Below, one piece after another: positions 1-10,304 of a stretch of DNA of 64,000 nt. Both the position numbers and the translations under genes were made by a program. Position 1 is the first letter of the stretch; every line of letters begins with the position of its first letter. A model generated the notes under the pieces. The model saw only the letters and a list, made by a program, of their open reading frames with translations, had not been told where the DNA came from and ran no database searches. This DNA comes from Artemisia argyi (lineage: Eukaryota > Streptophyta > Magnoliopsida > Asterales > Asteraceae), in assembly GCA_030686995.1 (NCBI GenBank), contig CM060681.1, positions 166,630,833-166,694,832 on the forward strand. The letters run 5' to 3'.

Positions 1-202
1 CCAATCAGAAGAGGAGAAAGCCTTAAGCTTTCTCAATAAAAGATCCAAGAAAAGTCAAATTTATGAAACTAAAGGTCAAAGAATATGAATAATAGGAGCG
101 TTTTAATTAAGAAATCAAAATATGATTAAGACAATATTGTGGCAATTAAAACTTTTGTAGAATTCAACTCCAAGAATATGATTGAGGAGAATTAAACAAC
201 AC
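1..202. other. Non-coding flank, nothing recognised
   Basis: AT-rich sequence downstream of the minus-strand receptor-kinase relic. I see no ORF, RNA gene or element end in it. Confidence 0.5.
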
Positions 203-392
203 TTAAATCATAAACAGCAAGCGCCGGAGGTCCTTTTCTACTTTAAGTAGAACCGGAAGCAACCTCTCTACCTTAGGTAGGGGTATGGTTGTCTACGTCT
301 CAACCTCCCCCATACACCGTGGAAGACGGTATTGGGACCCATAACCCGTGGAAGACGGTATTGGGAGTTACTTTTTTTTTAAATCATAAACA
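203..392 (+). mobile_element. SINE-like insertion with 14-bp TSD
   Basis: The 14-mer TTAAATCATAAACA occurs at 203-216 and again at 379-392, as expected for a target-site duplication. The body between (217-378) contains the CCGGAAGCAACCTCTCTAC stretch that recurs in plant SINE 3' regions, and it ends in a T-run just before the right TSD. An internal 23-bp segment starting CCGTGGAAGACGG is repeated at about 318 and 346. No clear pol III box A is present, so the copy is probably 5'-truncated. The TSD is seen directly; the SINE call rests on recognising that stretch. Confidence 0.5.
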
Positions 393-491
393 TGTTTGGA
401 AAGGAAACGTACTCTTACATCTCTTACACATTTGCAACAAGAAAATTAAACCACAATTACAAATGTCTTTAACAACTTAACATTTATTTAA

Positions 492-556
492 CTACGACAT
501 GCACTGATCCTTGTTGCAGTTACTCTCAACTTCACCATATAAGCTTAATGATAGAC
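492..556 (-). pseudogene. Predicted last exon of the LRR-RLK relic
   Basis: On the minus strand a TTTCAG acceptor (557-562) precedes an exon that joins in frame to the ...LQNIRG reading of the upstream exon. It adds about 21 codons and ends at TAG (492-494). The intron would be 557-631 (75 bp) with the GT donor at 630-631, in the distal duplicated exon copy. Short C-terminal exons of this kind are plausible for the family. The exact junction is an inference from splice consensus and frame. Confidence 0.55.
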
Positions 557-608
557 CTGAAAGAGTTCAAAAATAAAACAATGTTAGCGATGATTTGCTG
601 ACAAACTC

Positions 609-896
609 GTGTAAAAGAGAGAACACAGTACCTCGTATATTTTGAAGTACATCAAGAATACGTTGCAACTCATTGACAACAACTTCAATTTTCATTCGTT
701 GTGGTGGGGAATCCACGGAACACGATACTCCAATCTTGATAATTGCAACCCCTTGTGTAAAAGAGAGAACACAGTACCTCGTATATTTTGAAGTACATCA
801 AGAATACGCTGCAACTCATTGACAACAACTTCAATTTTCATTCGTTGTGGTGGGGAATCCACGGAACACGATACTCAAATCTTGATAATTGCAACC
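609..896. repeat. 146-bp tandem duplication of the kinase-terminal exon and its donor site
   Basis: 609-754 and 755-896 are near-identical at a period of 146 bp. Each unit carries the end of the kinase coding exon (reading ...CSVDSPPQRMKIEVVVNEL... on the minus strand) and the first part of the following intron with its GT donor. The copy next to the gene body (755-896) has TGA where the distal copy has GGA, in the conserved I-K-I-G-V-S-C-S context. The distal copy therefore keeps the ancestral codon. Confidence 0.9.
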
Positions 897-1128
897 AAAG
901 ATTCTTCCACTTTCTTTGCATTTGCTTCCGTACTTTGCAACACAATTGCATCATCATCAATAACATCCATTACATGATCTGGTAATGCCAAGTGAGCAAA
1001 TTTATGAAGGCTAAGACCTTCAATAAACATGTCATCTGTCGGCTTTTTCCCAGTCATCACCTCTAGTAATACTATCCCAAAACTGTAGACGTCCCCACAA
1101 CTTGTCATCTCGCTCCCGATGCCATACT
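755..1128 (-). pseudogene. Kinase C-lobe exon of the LRR-RLK relic
   Basis: This begins right after the intron acceptor with E-Y-G-I-G-S-E-M. It continues through G-D-V-Y-S-F-G-I-V-L-L-E and T-G-K-K-P-T-D-D, kinase subdomains VIII-X. The frame is open until TGA near 877, which replaces the Gly codon of the I-G-V-x-C-S motif. After that stop the family reading continues unchanged to the donor site, so the stop is a substitution and not the natural end. Confidence 0.85.
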
Positions 1129-1216
1129 CTGCAAATTAAAAAGATCAGCTAGTTTACAAAACCGTAATCTGCAAGTACATATATTAGGGTCATGGAACAC
1201 AAGAATCATATATTAC
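1129..1216 (-). other. Conserved kinase intron (88 bp, GT-AG)
   Basis: On the minus strand the donor CCTCCAG/GTAATA is at 1217/1216 and the acceptor TTTGCAG/AGTATGG at 1129/1128. Splicing joins GGYAPP to EYGIGSE in frame. This is the single kinase intron commonly seen in subfamily XII LRR-RLKs. Confidence 0.85.
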
Positions 1217-2300
1217 CTGGAGGTGCATAACCAATTGTTCCTTTAACCCCAGTTGAGCTGTTTTGGTTTAAGTCTGTACCAAGTAATCGAGCTAAACCAA
1301 AGTCTCCAACATGAGCCACCATATCAGCGTCAAGTCGAATGTTTCTAGGCTTCAAGTCACCATGAACAATCGTTGTTTAGCAGCGATTGTGAAGATAATC
1401 AAGCGCGGTTGTGACATCTCTGAGAATATTTATTCTTTGAAGAAGGTTGAGTTTCGATGTATTTGTACTTGAATGAAGCCAATCGTGTACACTTCCATTG
1501 GGCATAAACTCGTAAACCAAAGCTTTGAAATCATTGCCTTGAAAATCAACACTTGAACATGAAGTTTTTATCCTCAAAAAATTACGGTGTCGAATATTCC
1601 GCCATGCTTCACATTCTGCTAGAAAACTTTTCTGAGCTCCTCATTTTTGAAGTTGTAGAACTTTAATGGCAACAAATCTATCATCATCAGAATTGAGGAT
1701 TCCTTTATAAACAGAGCTGAACCCACCCTCCCCAATTAAATTCCCGGTAGAGAAGCCATCAGTAGCCTTGAGAAGTTCATTGTATGAAACTTTCAAGAAC
1801 CGTTCATTCCCTAAAGATTGAGATGGTTGACTGTTGCGTTTCTTCCTACACAAAAGATATATGCAACATAATACAATGAGAAACGTCAGTGCAATCACAA
1901 TGACTATTATGAAGAAAGGAAACCTTATTTTATGTCTATCCTTTTCCTTGCATTTGGGTAACTCAAGGCCACCACAAAGCCTATTGTTCCTCAAGACCGA
2001 AAATGCACTTGCATTGGCAAACACTCCTACAACCAGTACTTCACCCTCAAAATCATTAAAGGATAGGTTCAAATATTCTAAGGAATTCCATTCGTCTAAG
2101 AATTGAGGAATTTTACCTGATAAATTATTTTGAAAAATGTCGAGTACCTTCAATCCTCTCAAGGAACTTAATGAAGATGGTATTATGCCTTGGAATAGGT
2201 TACCTCCTAGGATTAACATTGTAAGGCTAATGCACTCACCAACGCTACTAGTAATGGTGCCTGACAAATTATTATATGATAAATAGAGCTCGCTCAACAT
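1217..2300 (-). pseudogene. C-terminal LRRs, transmembrane segment and kinase N-lobe of the LRR-RLK relic
   Basis: On the minus strand the last LRRs are followed by the cap motif N-R-L-C-G-G. A hydrophobic span ([12 protein letters not shown]...), a basic stop-transfer and [13 protein letters not shown] come next. The P-loop [12 protein letters not shown] and the lysine of V-A-I-K-V-L are intact. TGA (1641-1643) follows L-Q-K where homologues have Arg, and TAA (1377-1379) follows H-N-R-C where Gln is usual. Both fit single C-to-T changes. Reading on in the same frame gives H-G-D-L-K-P-R-N, a non-RD catalytic loop with Gly for the common Cys, and then D-F-G. Confidence 0.9.
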
Positions 2301-2310
2301 CTTGAGATCT

Positions 2311-3608
2311 TTAATCTGTGATGGAATTGAACCAGACAGGCTTTTGAGAAAGATCTAAAAAATTGGTTAATGATGGAAGTTGAAGAAGTTGCTTGGGTAT
2401 GTTTCCACTGAGTCTATTGTTTGAAAGGCTTAACTCATTAAGTTCTTTACAATTCCCAAAGCTTGATGGAATATGGCCTTCTAGTTTGTTGGAAAATAAA
2501 AAAAGTTTAGTCAACAATGATAGGTTCCGGAACCAACTGGGCTAGCTCAGTTGGCCACCAAGGGTAACCTTGGGGAGGTATCCTTGGAGAGGTTTCAGGT
2601 ACGAGTCTCACCATGGACCTTCTCACCATGGACGTTCAAAGGCCCAAAAAAATAGAAGCAGGAGTGGGGTTTATCCCCTAAGGATAAAGGTTCGATGCTT
2701 GCATACTGCCGAATTGGATGTCACTGTGGGCTCGAATCACTAACTACTAACTCGCCGTTCAAAAAAAACAATGATAGGTTCCGGATGGCATCACGGATAG
2801 ACCCTAAAAATTGATTACTATATAGATTAAGAACTTGTAGCTTTTGAAGTTTACCAATAGTAGGGGGATTTTTCCTATGAACCAATTAGGTCCTAAATGT
2901 AAAATTGTCAAACCAACTAGACTACCTATACTTGAAGGGAGGATTCCAAATAGATGACTGTCTCCTAAACCGAGAAAGCTGAGTTGAACACAAAGATTAC
3001 CTATTGATATGGGAAGCACTCCTATAAGGTTGCAATTATAAAGATCCAACATTACTAATCTGGTGCGGTTTTTCATAGAATCAATAAACCTCATGTCGTC
3101 AGCTTCTCCATGTCCATGGAAGTTATTATTATTTAATCTAATTATATAAATATCTGTTAGTTTTGAAAAATCTATTGTCAACTTCCCACTAAAATTGTTG
3201 TTATTTCAAAATATCCTAATTTAGAACAATTAGAAAGAGAAAGTGGAAGAACTCCGGTCAGTTCATTATTCCTTAACTGAATGTCCTGAACATCTGGGAG
3301 CTGATTACCAATTTCTGCAGGAAGACTACCAGTGACGTGATTTTTAGGTAAGGATATATTAACTAGGAGTGAGAGGTTGAAAATGGAATGAGGGATATTT
3401 CCATATAAGTTGCAGCCACCAGAGTAAAATTGCGTCAAGCTTTTCTAAAGACCCAAGGTATCTGGAATGCTCCCACCAAGCGGGTTCACTACAACAGAGA
3501 ACAATTTCATTGATGTGATATTCCCCAAGAAAGGTGGAATTCCACCTGTTAAATTATTGTGGGTAATCACAAGACTAGCAAGTTTCGAGAGTAAACTCAT
3601 CTCCTTGG
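2311..3608 (-). pseudogene. Central LRR array of the LRR-RLK relic
   Basis: Successive LxxLxLxxNxLxGxIP repeats are readable on the minus strand across three frames. Frame changes occur in a C-run near 2860, near 3205 (N-N-N-F-S-G region) and near 2330, where a 2-bp loss after L-D-L-S-Q fits best. An in-frame TAG lies near 3446. The SINE at 2531-2766 lies in this array. The segment ends at the 5-bp TSD of the LTR insertion and resumes at 7440. Confidence 0.88.
2513..2784 (+). mobile_element. tRNA-derived SINE with 18-bp target-site duplication
   Basis: The body is 2531-2766, flanked by exact copies of AACAATGATAGGTTCCGG at 2513-2530 and 2767-2784. The head carries a pol III box A (TAGCTCAGTTGG, about 2543-2554) and a box B-like element (GGTACGAGTCT, about 2598). 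The tail ends in GTTC followed by a short A-run. The host LRR coding frame resumes across the duplicated site. The SINE lies antisense to the receptor-kinase gene. It is not a tRNA gene: there is no cloverleaf beyond the promoter-like head. Confidence 0.93.
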
Positions 3609-3613
3609 GTATG

Positions 3614-3930
3614 TGTTGGGATCAAAGTTTATAATCCCAACACGTAAATGGAACGACATTTACGGGATTACATTAGTTATCTCATTTAGCCAAAACACAA
3701 GGACTTGAATCGTAATATTGTAATAGTTATGTTGTGTTAGGCTATATAAGCCCTCCTAGACTTCACTAGGAGGGTGAGACTTTGTTTGTATTTTCCTTTC
3801 ATCTTTCTTATCAATAAACACAAGTTTCCCTTTACTCTTTACTCTCTCTCTCTCTAACCATGGCTATCATCTTCTTTCATATTACTCGACCTCCCGAATC
3901 ACAATAATCAACCTAAAACACGATCCTACA
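3614..3930 (+). repeat. 5' LTR of the LARD-like element
   Basis: 317 bp, TG...CA ends, with an outer inverted pair TGTTGGGAT / ATCCCAACA near the left end. It contains a TATA-like GCTATATAAG and a polyadenylation-type ATCAATAAACA stretch. By eye it differs from the 3' LTR only by one extra CT in a CT-run. Confidence 0.95.
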
Positions 3931-3948
3931 AGTGGTATCAGAGCCTTG
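3931..3948 (+). promoter_or_regulatory. Primer-binding site (initiator Met-tRNA type)
   Basis: AGTGGTATCAGAGCC directly follows the 5' LTR. This is the usual plant Ty1/copia-type PBS complementary to the 3' end of initiator tRNA-Met. Confidence 0.9.
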
Positions 3949-4346
3949 GTTTTAGTTTTGTGTTGAATTTTTGTGATAACCTTGTCAAAAGTTGTCATCT
4001 TGATACTGTTTTAACCATGGGTCCGTACGGTTGTTATCATTACATATTTTTTATGGGTTAGCAGTCTACTGTATCAAATGGTCAAAAAGCTTTAAACTTT
4101 CATTTATAGTTGTACAAATCTGCTCCAACTTTGCATTTTTTTTTTTTGTACTACTTATATTTATTTCTTTGACAGTTTGTGTACTGTATCCCGTTTAAAC
4201 TTTGTAGTCTATATGAAAGTGAAATATTAGTAGTCAAATGAAGGCACAAAACGTGGTCTGAAAAAGTATCTGAAAAAGTATCTGAAAAAATAGCCGGAAA
4301 AGATGGTCGGAAAGTATGCCGGAAAAAGTCAAATGGTCAAAACCCT

Positions 4347-4567
4347 CTTCCTACGCTAAATCTACGATTTTCTACGCATAACTTGGACAAGTTATGCGTA
4401 AGGTTCATCTTAGGCGAAAAACCCTCATCTTACGCGTAATACTTACGCAAAAGACGGGTTTTACGCAAAAGATTATGCTTACGACTAAAGTTTACGCGTA
4501 AGACCATGTTTACGCATAAGATCTCTACGCGTTAAGTTGCTTACGCAAAACATTACGCGTAGATTGG
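4347..4567 (+). repeat. TTACGC/GCGTAA motif cluster inside the LARD-like element
   Basis: About 220 bp hold roughly ten copies of TTACGC or its complement, several as TTACGCGTAA. There is a 12-bp-arm inverted repeat (ACGCATAACTTG at 4374-4385, its complement at 4388-4399, 2-nt spacer). The cluster lies in the untranslated leader, downstream of the PBS. Function unknown. Confidence 0.8.
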
Positions 4568-7110
4568 CCAAAATGAAAAAACAGAATATTAGATGAAGAT
4601 GAAGACAGACCATCGACCACAACCTAACATACCAAAAATCATTGAACCTCAGTTAAATAACCAACATCATCTGTCCATGAGCTTTATAAAAATAAAATGC
4701 AAAGATAACAAGAACATCTGCCATACCACAACCTGTCCTAATACAATCAACAAATCCAACATCTATCCTAACTGTCACATCACTCCCCAACTCACACCTA
4801 CACTTCAAGACTCATACAACAAGAAAGTTAAAACGATATAGATCTTAGCTCTAATTCACGTTGGGTATCAATCTTTACAGATTCTATGTGCGTGAACATG
4901 TCATCATCGATCTATTGAAGCTTTGCTTCATTTGATATACGAATCAAGCAAGATAAGAATATAACAATTATGTTATCCTCCTTCTTTTGTTCGTTCAACG
5001 ACCAAAACGAAAACACAAAAACACAACCTACCTTAGACCTCTTATACGAGATCTTGAAGCCTTGTCTTGTGCTCGAACTGTTTAATAAAACCATGGAATG
5101 GTGGCTTGTGTTTGTTATTCGTGTGGGCTGCTATGATGTAACAAGATGGGTTGTGATAAAAGTGGGATTCGTATTTTTATTAGATCGGTTTGATGAAGGA
5201 GAGTTGAAGCAGTTTTGAGAATATTGGTGAATGACTGAATGGTGAGAGAATACTTTAGGTAGGAGGCGGATTTTACAAGTATGTGTGTGTAAGGTTTAGG
5301 TCAAAGTCTTATACTATCTTAACCTGTTTCTAAATGTTGATTGGATCGGGCTGTTATATTTTTTTCACTGGGTATAACTAAAGTGGACTGGGCTTCATTG
5401 TTATAATGCCGAAAATGATGTGTATGGTTCAGGGTAATGATTCAATGTTGTTTGGGCTTTGCTATCTGATTATTGAAATGCACGGATTCATCACCATTTT
5501 TCTTGGGCTGTATGGTTAGAAATACTAGTGAATTGAATTTTTGACTTGAATCCGAAAATGCTTATTTGAGTTGAAATTTTATTATCAAATGTATTTCTAA
5601 ATACATTGAGTGCATTTTTTTTGTATTGTATTCGGAGTTAAAGAGTGGTATTTTGGTCATAAAATTTCACGGGGATACAATTTTGACAAGATCGGGAACC
5701 ATTATTAAATTCATTAAACCGTCAAAAGGCTAGAATTGAGCATTTAACCGCAAGATGTGACTACGGGGTTAATTCTTTATTATTTATTAGAGGTTGAAGT
5801 GGAATTTCACGGGTGCGTGTACTTAGTATCTTGAAGATATCGGGGTTGGTTGGATGCATGATTCTTTGAGATCCTTGTTTGAGCTTTTATCCGTACGAAT
5901 GACAAAGACTTGAGTTATCTAGTTATACCTGATGTAAGGAGTTACATTGTTGTGCTCACAGAGTATAACTATCACTTTAAAGGAGTTACGTTGTAGTGCT
6001 CAAGTGTCACCAAAAGATGTGGATGATTCAAGAGACGTTCATATACATTTAAGGAAGGTTGGATGGGTATATGATTTCCTACCATTATTGAAATTCTCGG
6101 TATTGGTTCTTAGTCAGACAATAGTGCAAGTTTAAGTCACAAGTTCGGGTCATTTTACTTCAGTCTCAAGTTCATCATATTGGGTTTTCTCCATCAGTAG
6201 TCACTACAAAAAAGCCTACAGAATGATAATGGGGTCAGTAAAGAGTTAGTTGAGTGGAGTATTAATGAGTAGAGTTGTTTATCAGCAGTTGATTCTCACG
6301 GGCTATTTACGATACTCCATACAAAATCGGTTGATTGGACATATGGGGTTACGCTGCCTCCGTTTCCATCGTAAACATAGTGTGTATGCTTCCGATTCCG
6401 CGAAGACATCGTGGGGGAAGAGAGAGTGGGTGTTCTTTGCTTTCTTTGACTTTTCTTGACTTCTTTGCGAAAACACTCATTTTCCACGAGGATCTGCATT
6501 TAGGGGGAAGAAATGTGCACATCAAGGACGCATAATAGACTCACGTGATCGAGCTTACAATTTTATTACTACCGGAGAGACGTCCGCAGAGATGATCAGT
6601 GGTTCAGTTTTGTGATTTTGGTGTAATCATTTCAACTCTCGCGGGGTGTGAAGTGTGAAGTAGCCTACTTAAGTGAGAAGATCTTGCTGATTTCTTGCAT
6701 GTTACCCCCGAACGGAGCTTCCGCATTAAGCATAACCGTGATTAGGTGACTAGTCAAATTTGCTTGGTGTGGTTTACGGTGTCATCTACAAATTCCGCTG
6801 CGTACTCAAAACTTCAATAGTTAGAAGACATGTGGACTACATCAAAGTTTCGAATCTGCTGAAGACGGTTGTCAGTTTGGGGGGAAGCTGATTCAGAAAC
6901 TTCGCCAAAAAGAAGTGTACGAAGAAGCCGCTAAAGACATGCAGCATGAATTGGGGGGAAGTTAATCCATTTCATGCATATTACATCATTTGCCTACAAG
7001 TGAAGAAAAAAGTTCTCAAGCCGAGGTACAAGACGAAGAGCTTATGAAGACCTTTCTTTATTTTTATTTGTACTTGTAGGAAATGTTGTAAGTAATCCCT
7101 TATGTCGCCC
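4568..7110 (+). other. Interior of the LARD-like element, no recognisable protein
   Basis: ORFs here (for example at 4593-4841, 5947-6135 and 6250-6459) are short and match nothing I recognise. Guanine-rich polypurine strings resembling the element's PPT appear at about 6878, 6955 and 7113. Only the last adjoins the LTR. A CACTACAAAAAAG string at about 6205 is noted without interpretation. Confidence 0.5.
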
Positions 7111-7124
7111 CATTGGGGGAAGAT
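7111..7124 (+). promoter_or_regulatory. Polypurine tract before the 3' LTR
   Basis: ATTGGGGGAAGAT immediately precedes the TG of the 3' LTR, where plus-strand DNA synthesis would be primed. Confidence 0.85.
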
Positions 7125-7439
7125 TGTTGGGATCAAAGTTTATAATCCCAACACGTAAATGGAACGACATTTACGGGATTACATTAGTTATCTCATTTAG
7201 CCAAAACACAAGGACTTGAATCGTAATATTGTAATAGTTATGTTGTGTTAGGCTATATAAGCCCTCCTAGACTTCACTAGGAGGGTGAGACTTTGTTTGT
7301 ATTTTCCTTTCATCTTTCTTATCAATAAACACAAGTTTCCCTTTACTCTTTACTCTCTCTCTCTAACCATGGCTATCATCTTCTTTCATATTACTCGACC
7401 TCCCGAATCACAATAATCAACCTAAAACACGATCCTACA
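7125..7439 (+). repeat. 3' LTR of the LARD-like element
   Basis: 315 bp, identical by eye to the 5' LTR except for a missing CT in the CT-run. It is followed by TSD copy GTATG (7440-7444). Confidence 0.95.
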
Positions 7440-7956
7440 GTATGCTTCCAACTAGCTTATTTTCAGAGAGCCAAAGCTCTTCGAGGTTAGAACAACCAGA
7501 CAAGTTTGTGGGAATGACTCCACAGAACTTGTTTTCCTGAAGATAAAGATGACGTAGCCTAGATAGACGACCAAGTTCACGAGGAATGGTTCCTTGAAAG
7601 CTGTTGTTTGAGATACAAAGCTCACGGAAGAAGCTGAGGTTTCCTACATGAGGAGACAACGAGCCTTCTAAGCCTTTCGAATACAATCGTAAAGCAGTCA
7701 CTCGTTTGTGCCGCTTTCCACATGAAATACCACTCCAGTCACAGAAATGAATGGAATGGTTCCACGACATTAGAACTTTGTATGGATCTTTGGTGATCTT
7801 TGACTTAAATGACAACAGCACGAGATAATCAGTCTCATTACTGCCATAGGAAGCAGAGACGTTGGCAGAAATAAGGCATATTATCGCGAGACCATAAAAG
7901 AGAAAAGAAATACAAGAGGAAGATGATAAGTAAATTATTGCTTGTGGTGACTTCAT
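7440..7956 (-). pseudogene. N-terminal exon part of the LRR-RLK relic (signal peptide, LRRNT, first LRRs)
   Basis: On the minus strand this begins with Met (7954-7956) and a hydrophobic signal sequence of about 35 residues ending near N-V-S-A. The LRRNT_2 domain follows (E-T-D-Y-L-V-L-L-S-F-K-S, then F-C-D-W-S-G-I-S-C) and then about three LRRs. The frame is open until it runs into the LTR insertion. This part alone shows no inactivating change. Confidence 0.92.
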
Positions 7957-7996
7957 TTTTGAAAGTTTACTTAAAATTATAAAAACAAGTATTGGC

Positions 7997-8004
7997 TTTT
8001 TATA
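7997..8004 (-). promoter_or_regulatory. TATA box of the LRR-RLK relic
   Basis: TATAAAAA on the minus strand about 41 bp upstream of the ATG. It implies a very short 5' leader. The assignment rests on sequence and position only. Confidence 0.5.
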
Positions 8005-8010
8005 CTTAGT

Positions 8011-10179
8011 TTTTGCATGTTAACAGTCTGTGACGTGCAACTTGGTAGTGAAATTAATGGCGTCTATAAATTCCTTATCATCTTGACCTTGACCAAGACA
8101 TTTCATTCAGAATATACTAACCAATATTAGCAAATAAAATGTATAGATTATAATAACAAAAACTTGAGTATCTATTTATTTTATCTAATAAAACAGAGTT
8201 TTGTACAACCCTCTTAAGCAACCTTTTGTACAACTCTCTTAAGCCATCTAATTAATTTTTTCCTAATATAACTATTAACAGCAATTTGCCACGTGTACAA
8301 ACATTTGAAAGAGTTTTTGAAATCACTGTTTGAACTAGCCTTTGGAACAACTGCATTTTCTTATGGAACAGCTGTGTCATTAATTGCATGCAATGGTTAA
8401 TACTAGCAATGTAGTAAATGTCTTTTTAACTAACTGTATAAAAGCATTAAAAATACGCATTTGAACTACTACATGGCTTAAACTTGGAAACAAGCTAGCC
8501 AAAATTAATTTCGTTTGAATTTCTTTGCCATTTTGAATATTAAGTTACAGTTTTTAATTTAGAACATAAAAATGTGGAACAAGTCAAAAACGTTTTCTAA
8601 AATACAATTAAAAAAAAAGACTTGAAATCATTTATAGAATACATTCAATTGTATAACGTTTCCTCGAATAGCTCAACCTAATTTTGAAATATATTCCAAA
8701 AAATCATCTCGTGCATGATAATCTCTTTTCAAATTACAATTCATACTGAAACAATGGATACACATCATGGGTCCCTAACTCCCTATAATAAGACCCTCCA
8801 CTTCTCCGCCAACAGCACCATTTCCATCTCCGGCGACCCCTTAATAATCTATTTATTTCCTGGAAGACGTCTACTCTCGGCCGTTGATCAACCTTTTGCA
8901 GTTGAGCATCTTGACTTGACTTTCCAAGAATATAGGATATGTTGTTTGACGTATCATTACACTAATGATGTTGAGTAGGACATTTTATGTCTTCAAGTAA
9001 GAAATAAATGTTTTTAAGCTTTTAATTTTATTTTTTGTATTTCATAGATTGTACAGTTCAAAAGTTTGAAGCAAATCTATTTATTTAAACTTCCAATGCT
9101 ACAACAGTTAAATTATGATGAATCGTCTATCCGTGCGTTTATAAATATTCATGGCCATGTATACAAGTTACAAATAATGAATTGGTTAGAACAAAATATT
9201 CTTATTCTACATCATGTATTTTTGTGTTCTTGGTTTGTGTACGTTTCATAAGTCATAGATTAGTAAGTCGATTAGTTTTACATTTCAATAGATTCAATAA
9301 TCAAATGGTATTTGCTTTGAGTTGCGTATGAAGACAATTAGGAAAATGTGTCTTGGAAAAGCAGGAACTCTTTGATGGAGGAAAGTTAAATTCTTTGCTC
9401 TAGAGTTATTGATAGAGTGTATATCTCTTCAACATGTTCTCATGTTGATGAAAATCCTATGGTATACCAAAAGGAATTATGTTCACAATTTTAACGTCCT
9501 TCATATTATGACTTATGTTTTCAACATCTTAACTTTGTGTAATTTTCTTACATATACGGGTGTGTTCGTCAACAAGTTTATACAAGCTTATAAAAGCTCG
9601 AGCTTTTAAAGTAAGCTATTTTATAAATCAAGTTTTGTTTAATACACACGATTATGAAAGCGTTTATAAACTATAACTTTCTATAACTTGGCTCAAACAA
9701 TTTTGTAAATCTCTTTAAGATTGGAGCTTTCATATCACATATTACAAATGTTAAAGGGGTGCTTCTCTACTTCAGATGTTCATATCATTACCCTATTGTC
9801 ACATATAAGTTGAGCATTTGAAAGTCACGGTCCTTTACAATTATGTGCAAGGGATTATATTAGCAAAATTCAAGGGGAATTTTGTATTTGTGACATTTAA
9901 GAAACTACTTATTTAAATAAAAAGAGTTTTACCTTTCATTTTACTCTATTCACAATCTACAATCTACATGACCTCGAGTTTAGTAGTGATATTCATGACC
10001 ACCTAAGAAAATAACTTGATTTTGGGCATGTTATAGTTCTTAACATTCTATTAGCTTCACATTTTTTGTTGAAAATGAGAATTATATTAGTCTTCACAAT
10101 TTTTTTTGTTGAAAATGTGAAGTATATATATTAGTCTTTATATTTTCAATGAAGTATTTTGAGTATTTGCTCGACATAA
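8011..10179. other. AT-rich spacer, no recognised gene
   Basis: No element end or known domain was seen. An 87-codon plus-strand ORF at 8715-8978 matches no family I know and is probably chance. Sequence at 8060-8085 (TATAAATTCCTTATCATCTT) resembles the tandem unit at 12814-13029. Confidence 0.4.
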
Positions 10180-10188
10180 TATTCTTAG

Positions 10189-10259
10189 CCAAAAGATCCG
10201 TGTAAAACCAATTTTTACCATAGAACCAATCAACCAATCTTAGCCACTCATTTTTTTAT

Positions 10260-10304
<45 letters not shown>

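Larger units (their letters stand above)
3614..7439 (+). mobile_element. Young non-autonomous LTR retrotransposon (LARD-like) with TSD GTATG
   Basis: Two nearly identical LTRs (3614-3930 and 7125-7439) start TGTTGGGATC and end CGATCCTACA. They enclose a 3.2-kb interior without recognisable gag, protease, integrase, RT or RNase H. A PBS matching the initiator Met-tRNA end (TGGTATCAGAGCC) follows the left LTR and a polypurine tract precedes the right one. The TSD GTATG is at 3609-3613 and 7440-7444. Removing the element plus one TSD copy rejoins the LRR coding sequence. Such an element would need enzymes from an autonomous relative. Confidence 0.95.
492..7956 (-). pseudogene. LRR receptor-like kinase pseudogene (subfamily XII-like), split by two retroelements
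   Basis: Read on the minus strand, this is a plasma-membrane receptor kinase of the EFR/Xa21-like type. In order it has a signal peptide, an LRRNT domain, many 24-residue LRRs, a transmembrane segment, a juxtamembrane region and a Ser/Thr kinase domain. The kinase is cut by an 88-bp GT-AG intron (1129-1216) inside the GYAPPEYG motif, a usual position in this family. The gene is dead. A SINE lies at 2531-2766 and an LTR element at 3614-7439. Frameshifts occur near 2330, 2860 and 3205. In-frame stops lie near 877, 1377, 1641 and 3446. The terminal exon is tandemly duplicated (609-896). With the insertions removed it has normal family architecture and length. The start at 7956 is supported by the signal peptide that follows it and a TATA box about 40 bp upstream. 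Confidence 0.93.

Noticed and set aside
2531..2620. Possible tRNA gene
   Set aside because: Box A and box B are present but there is no cloverleaf, and TSDs plus an A-tail show a SINE.
8715..8978. 87-codon ORF as a small gene
   Set aside because: No homology recognised, no promoter or splice context, and its length is compatible with chance.
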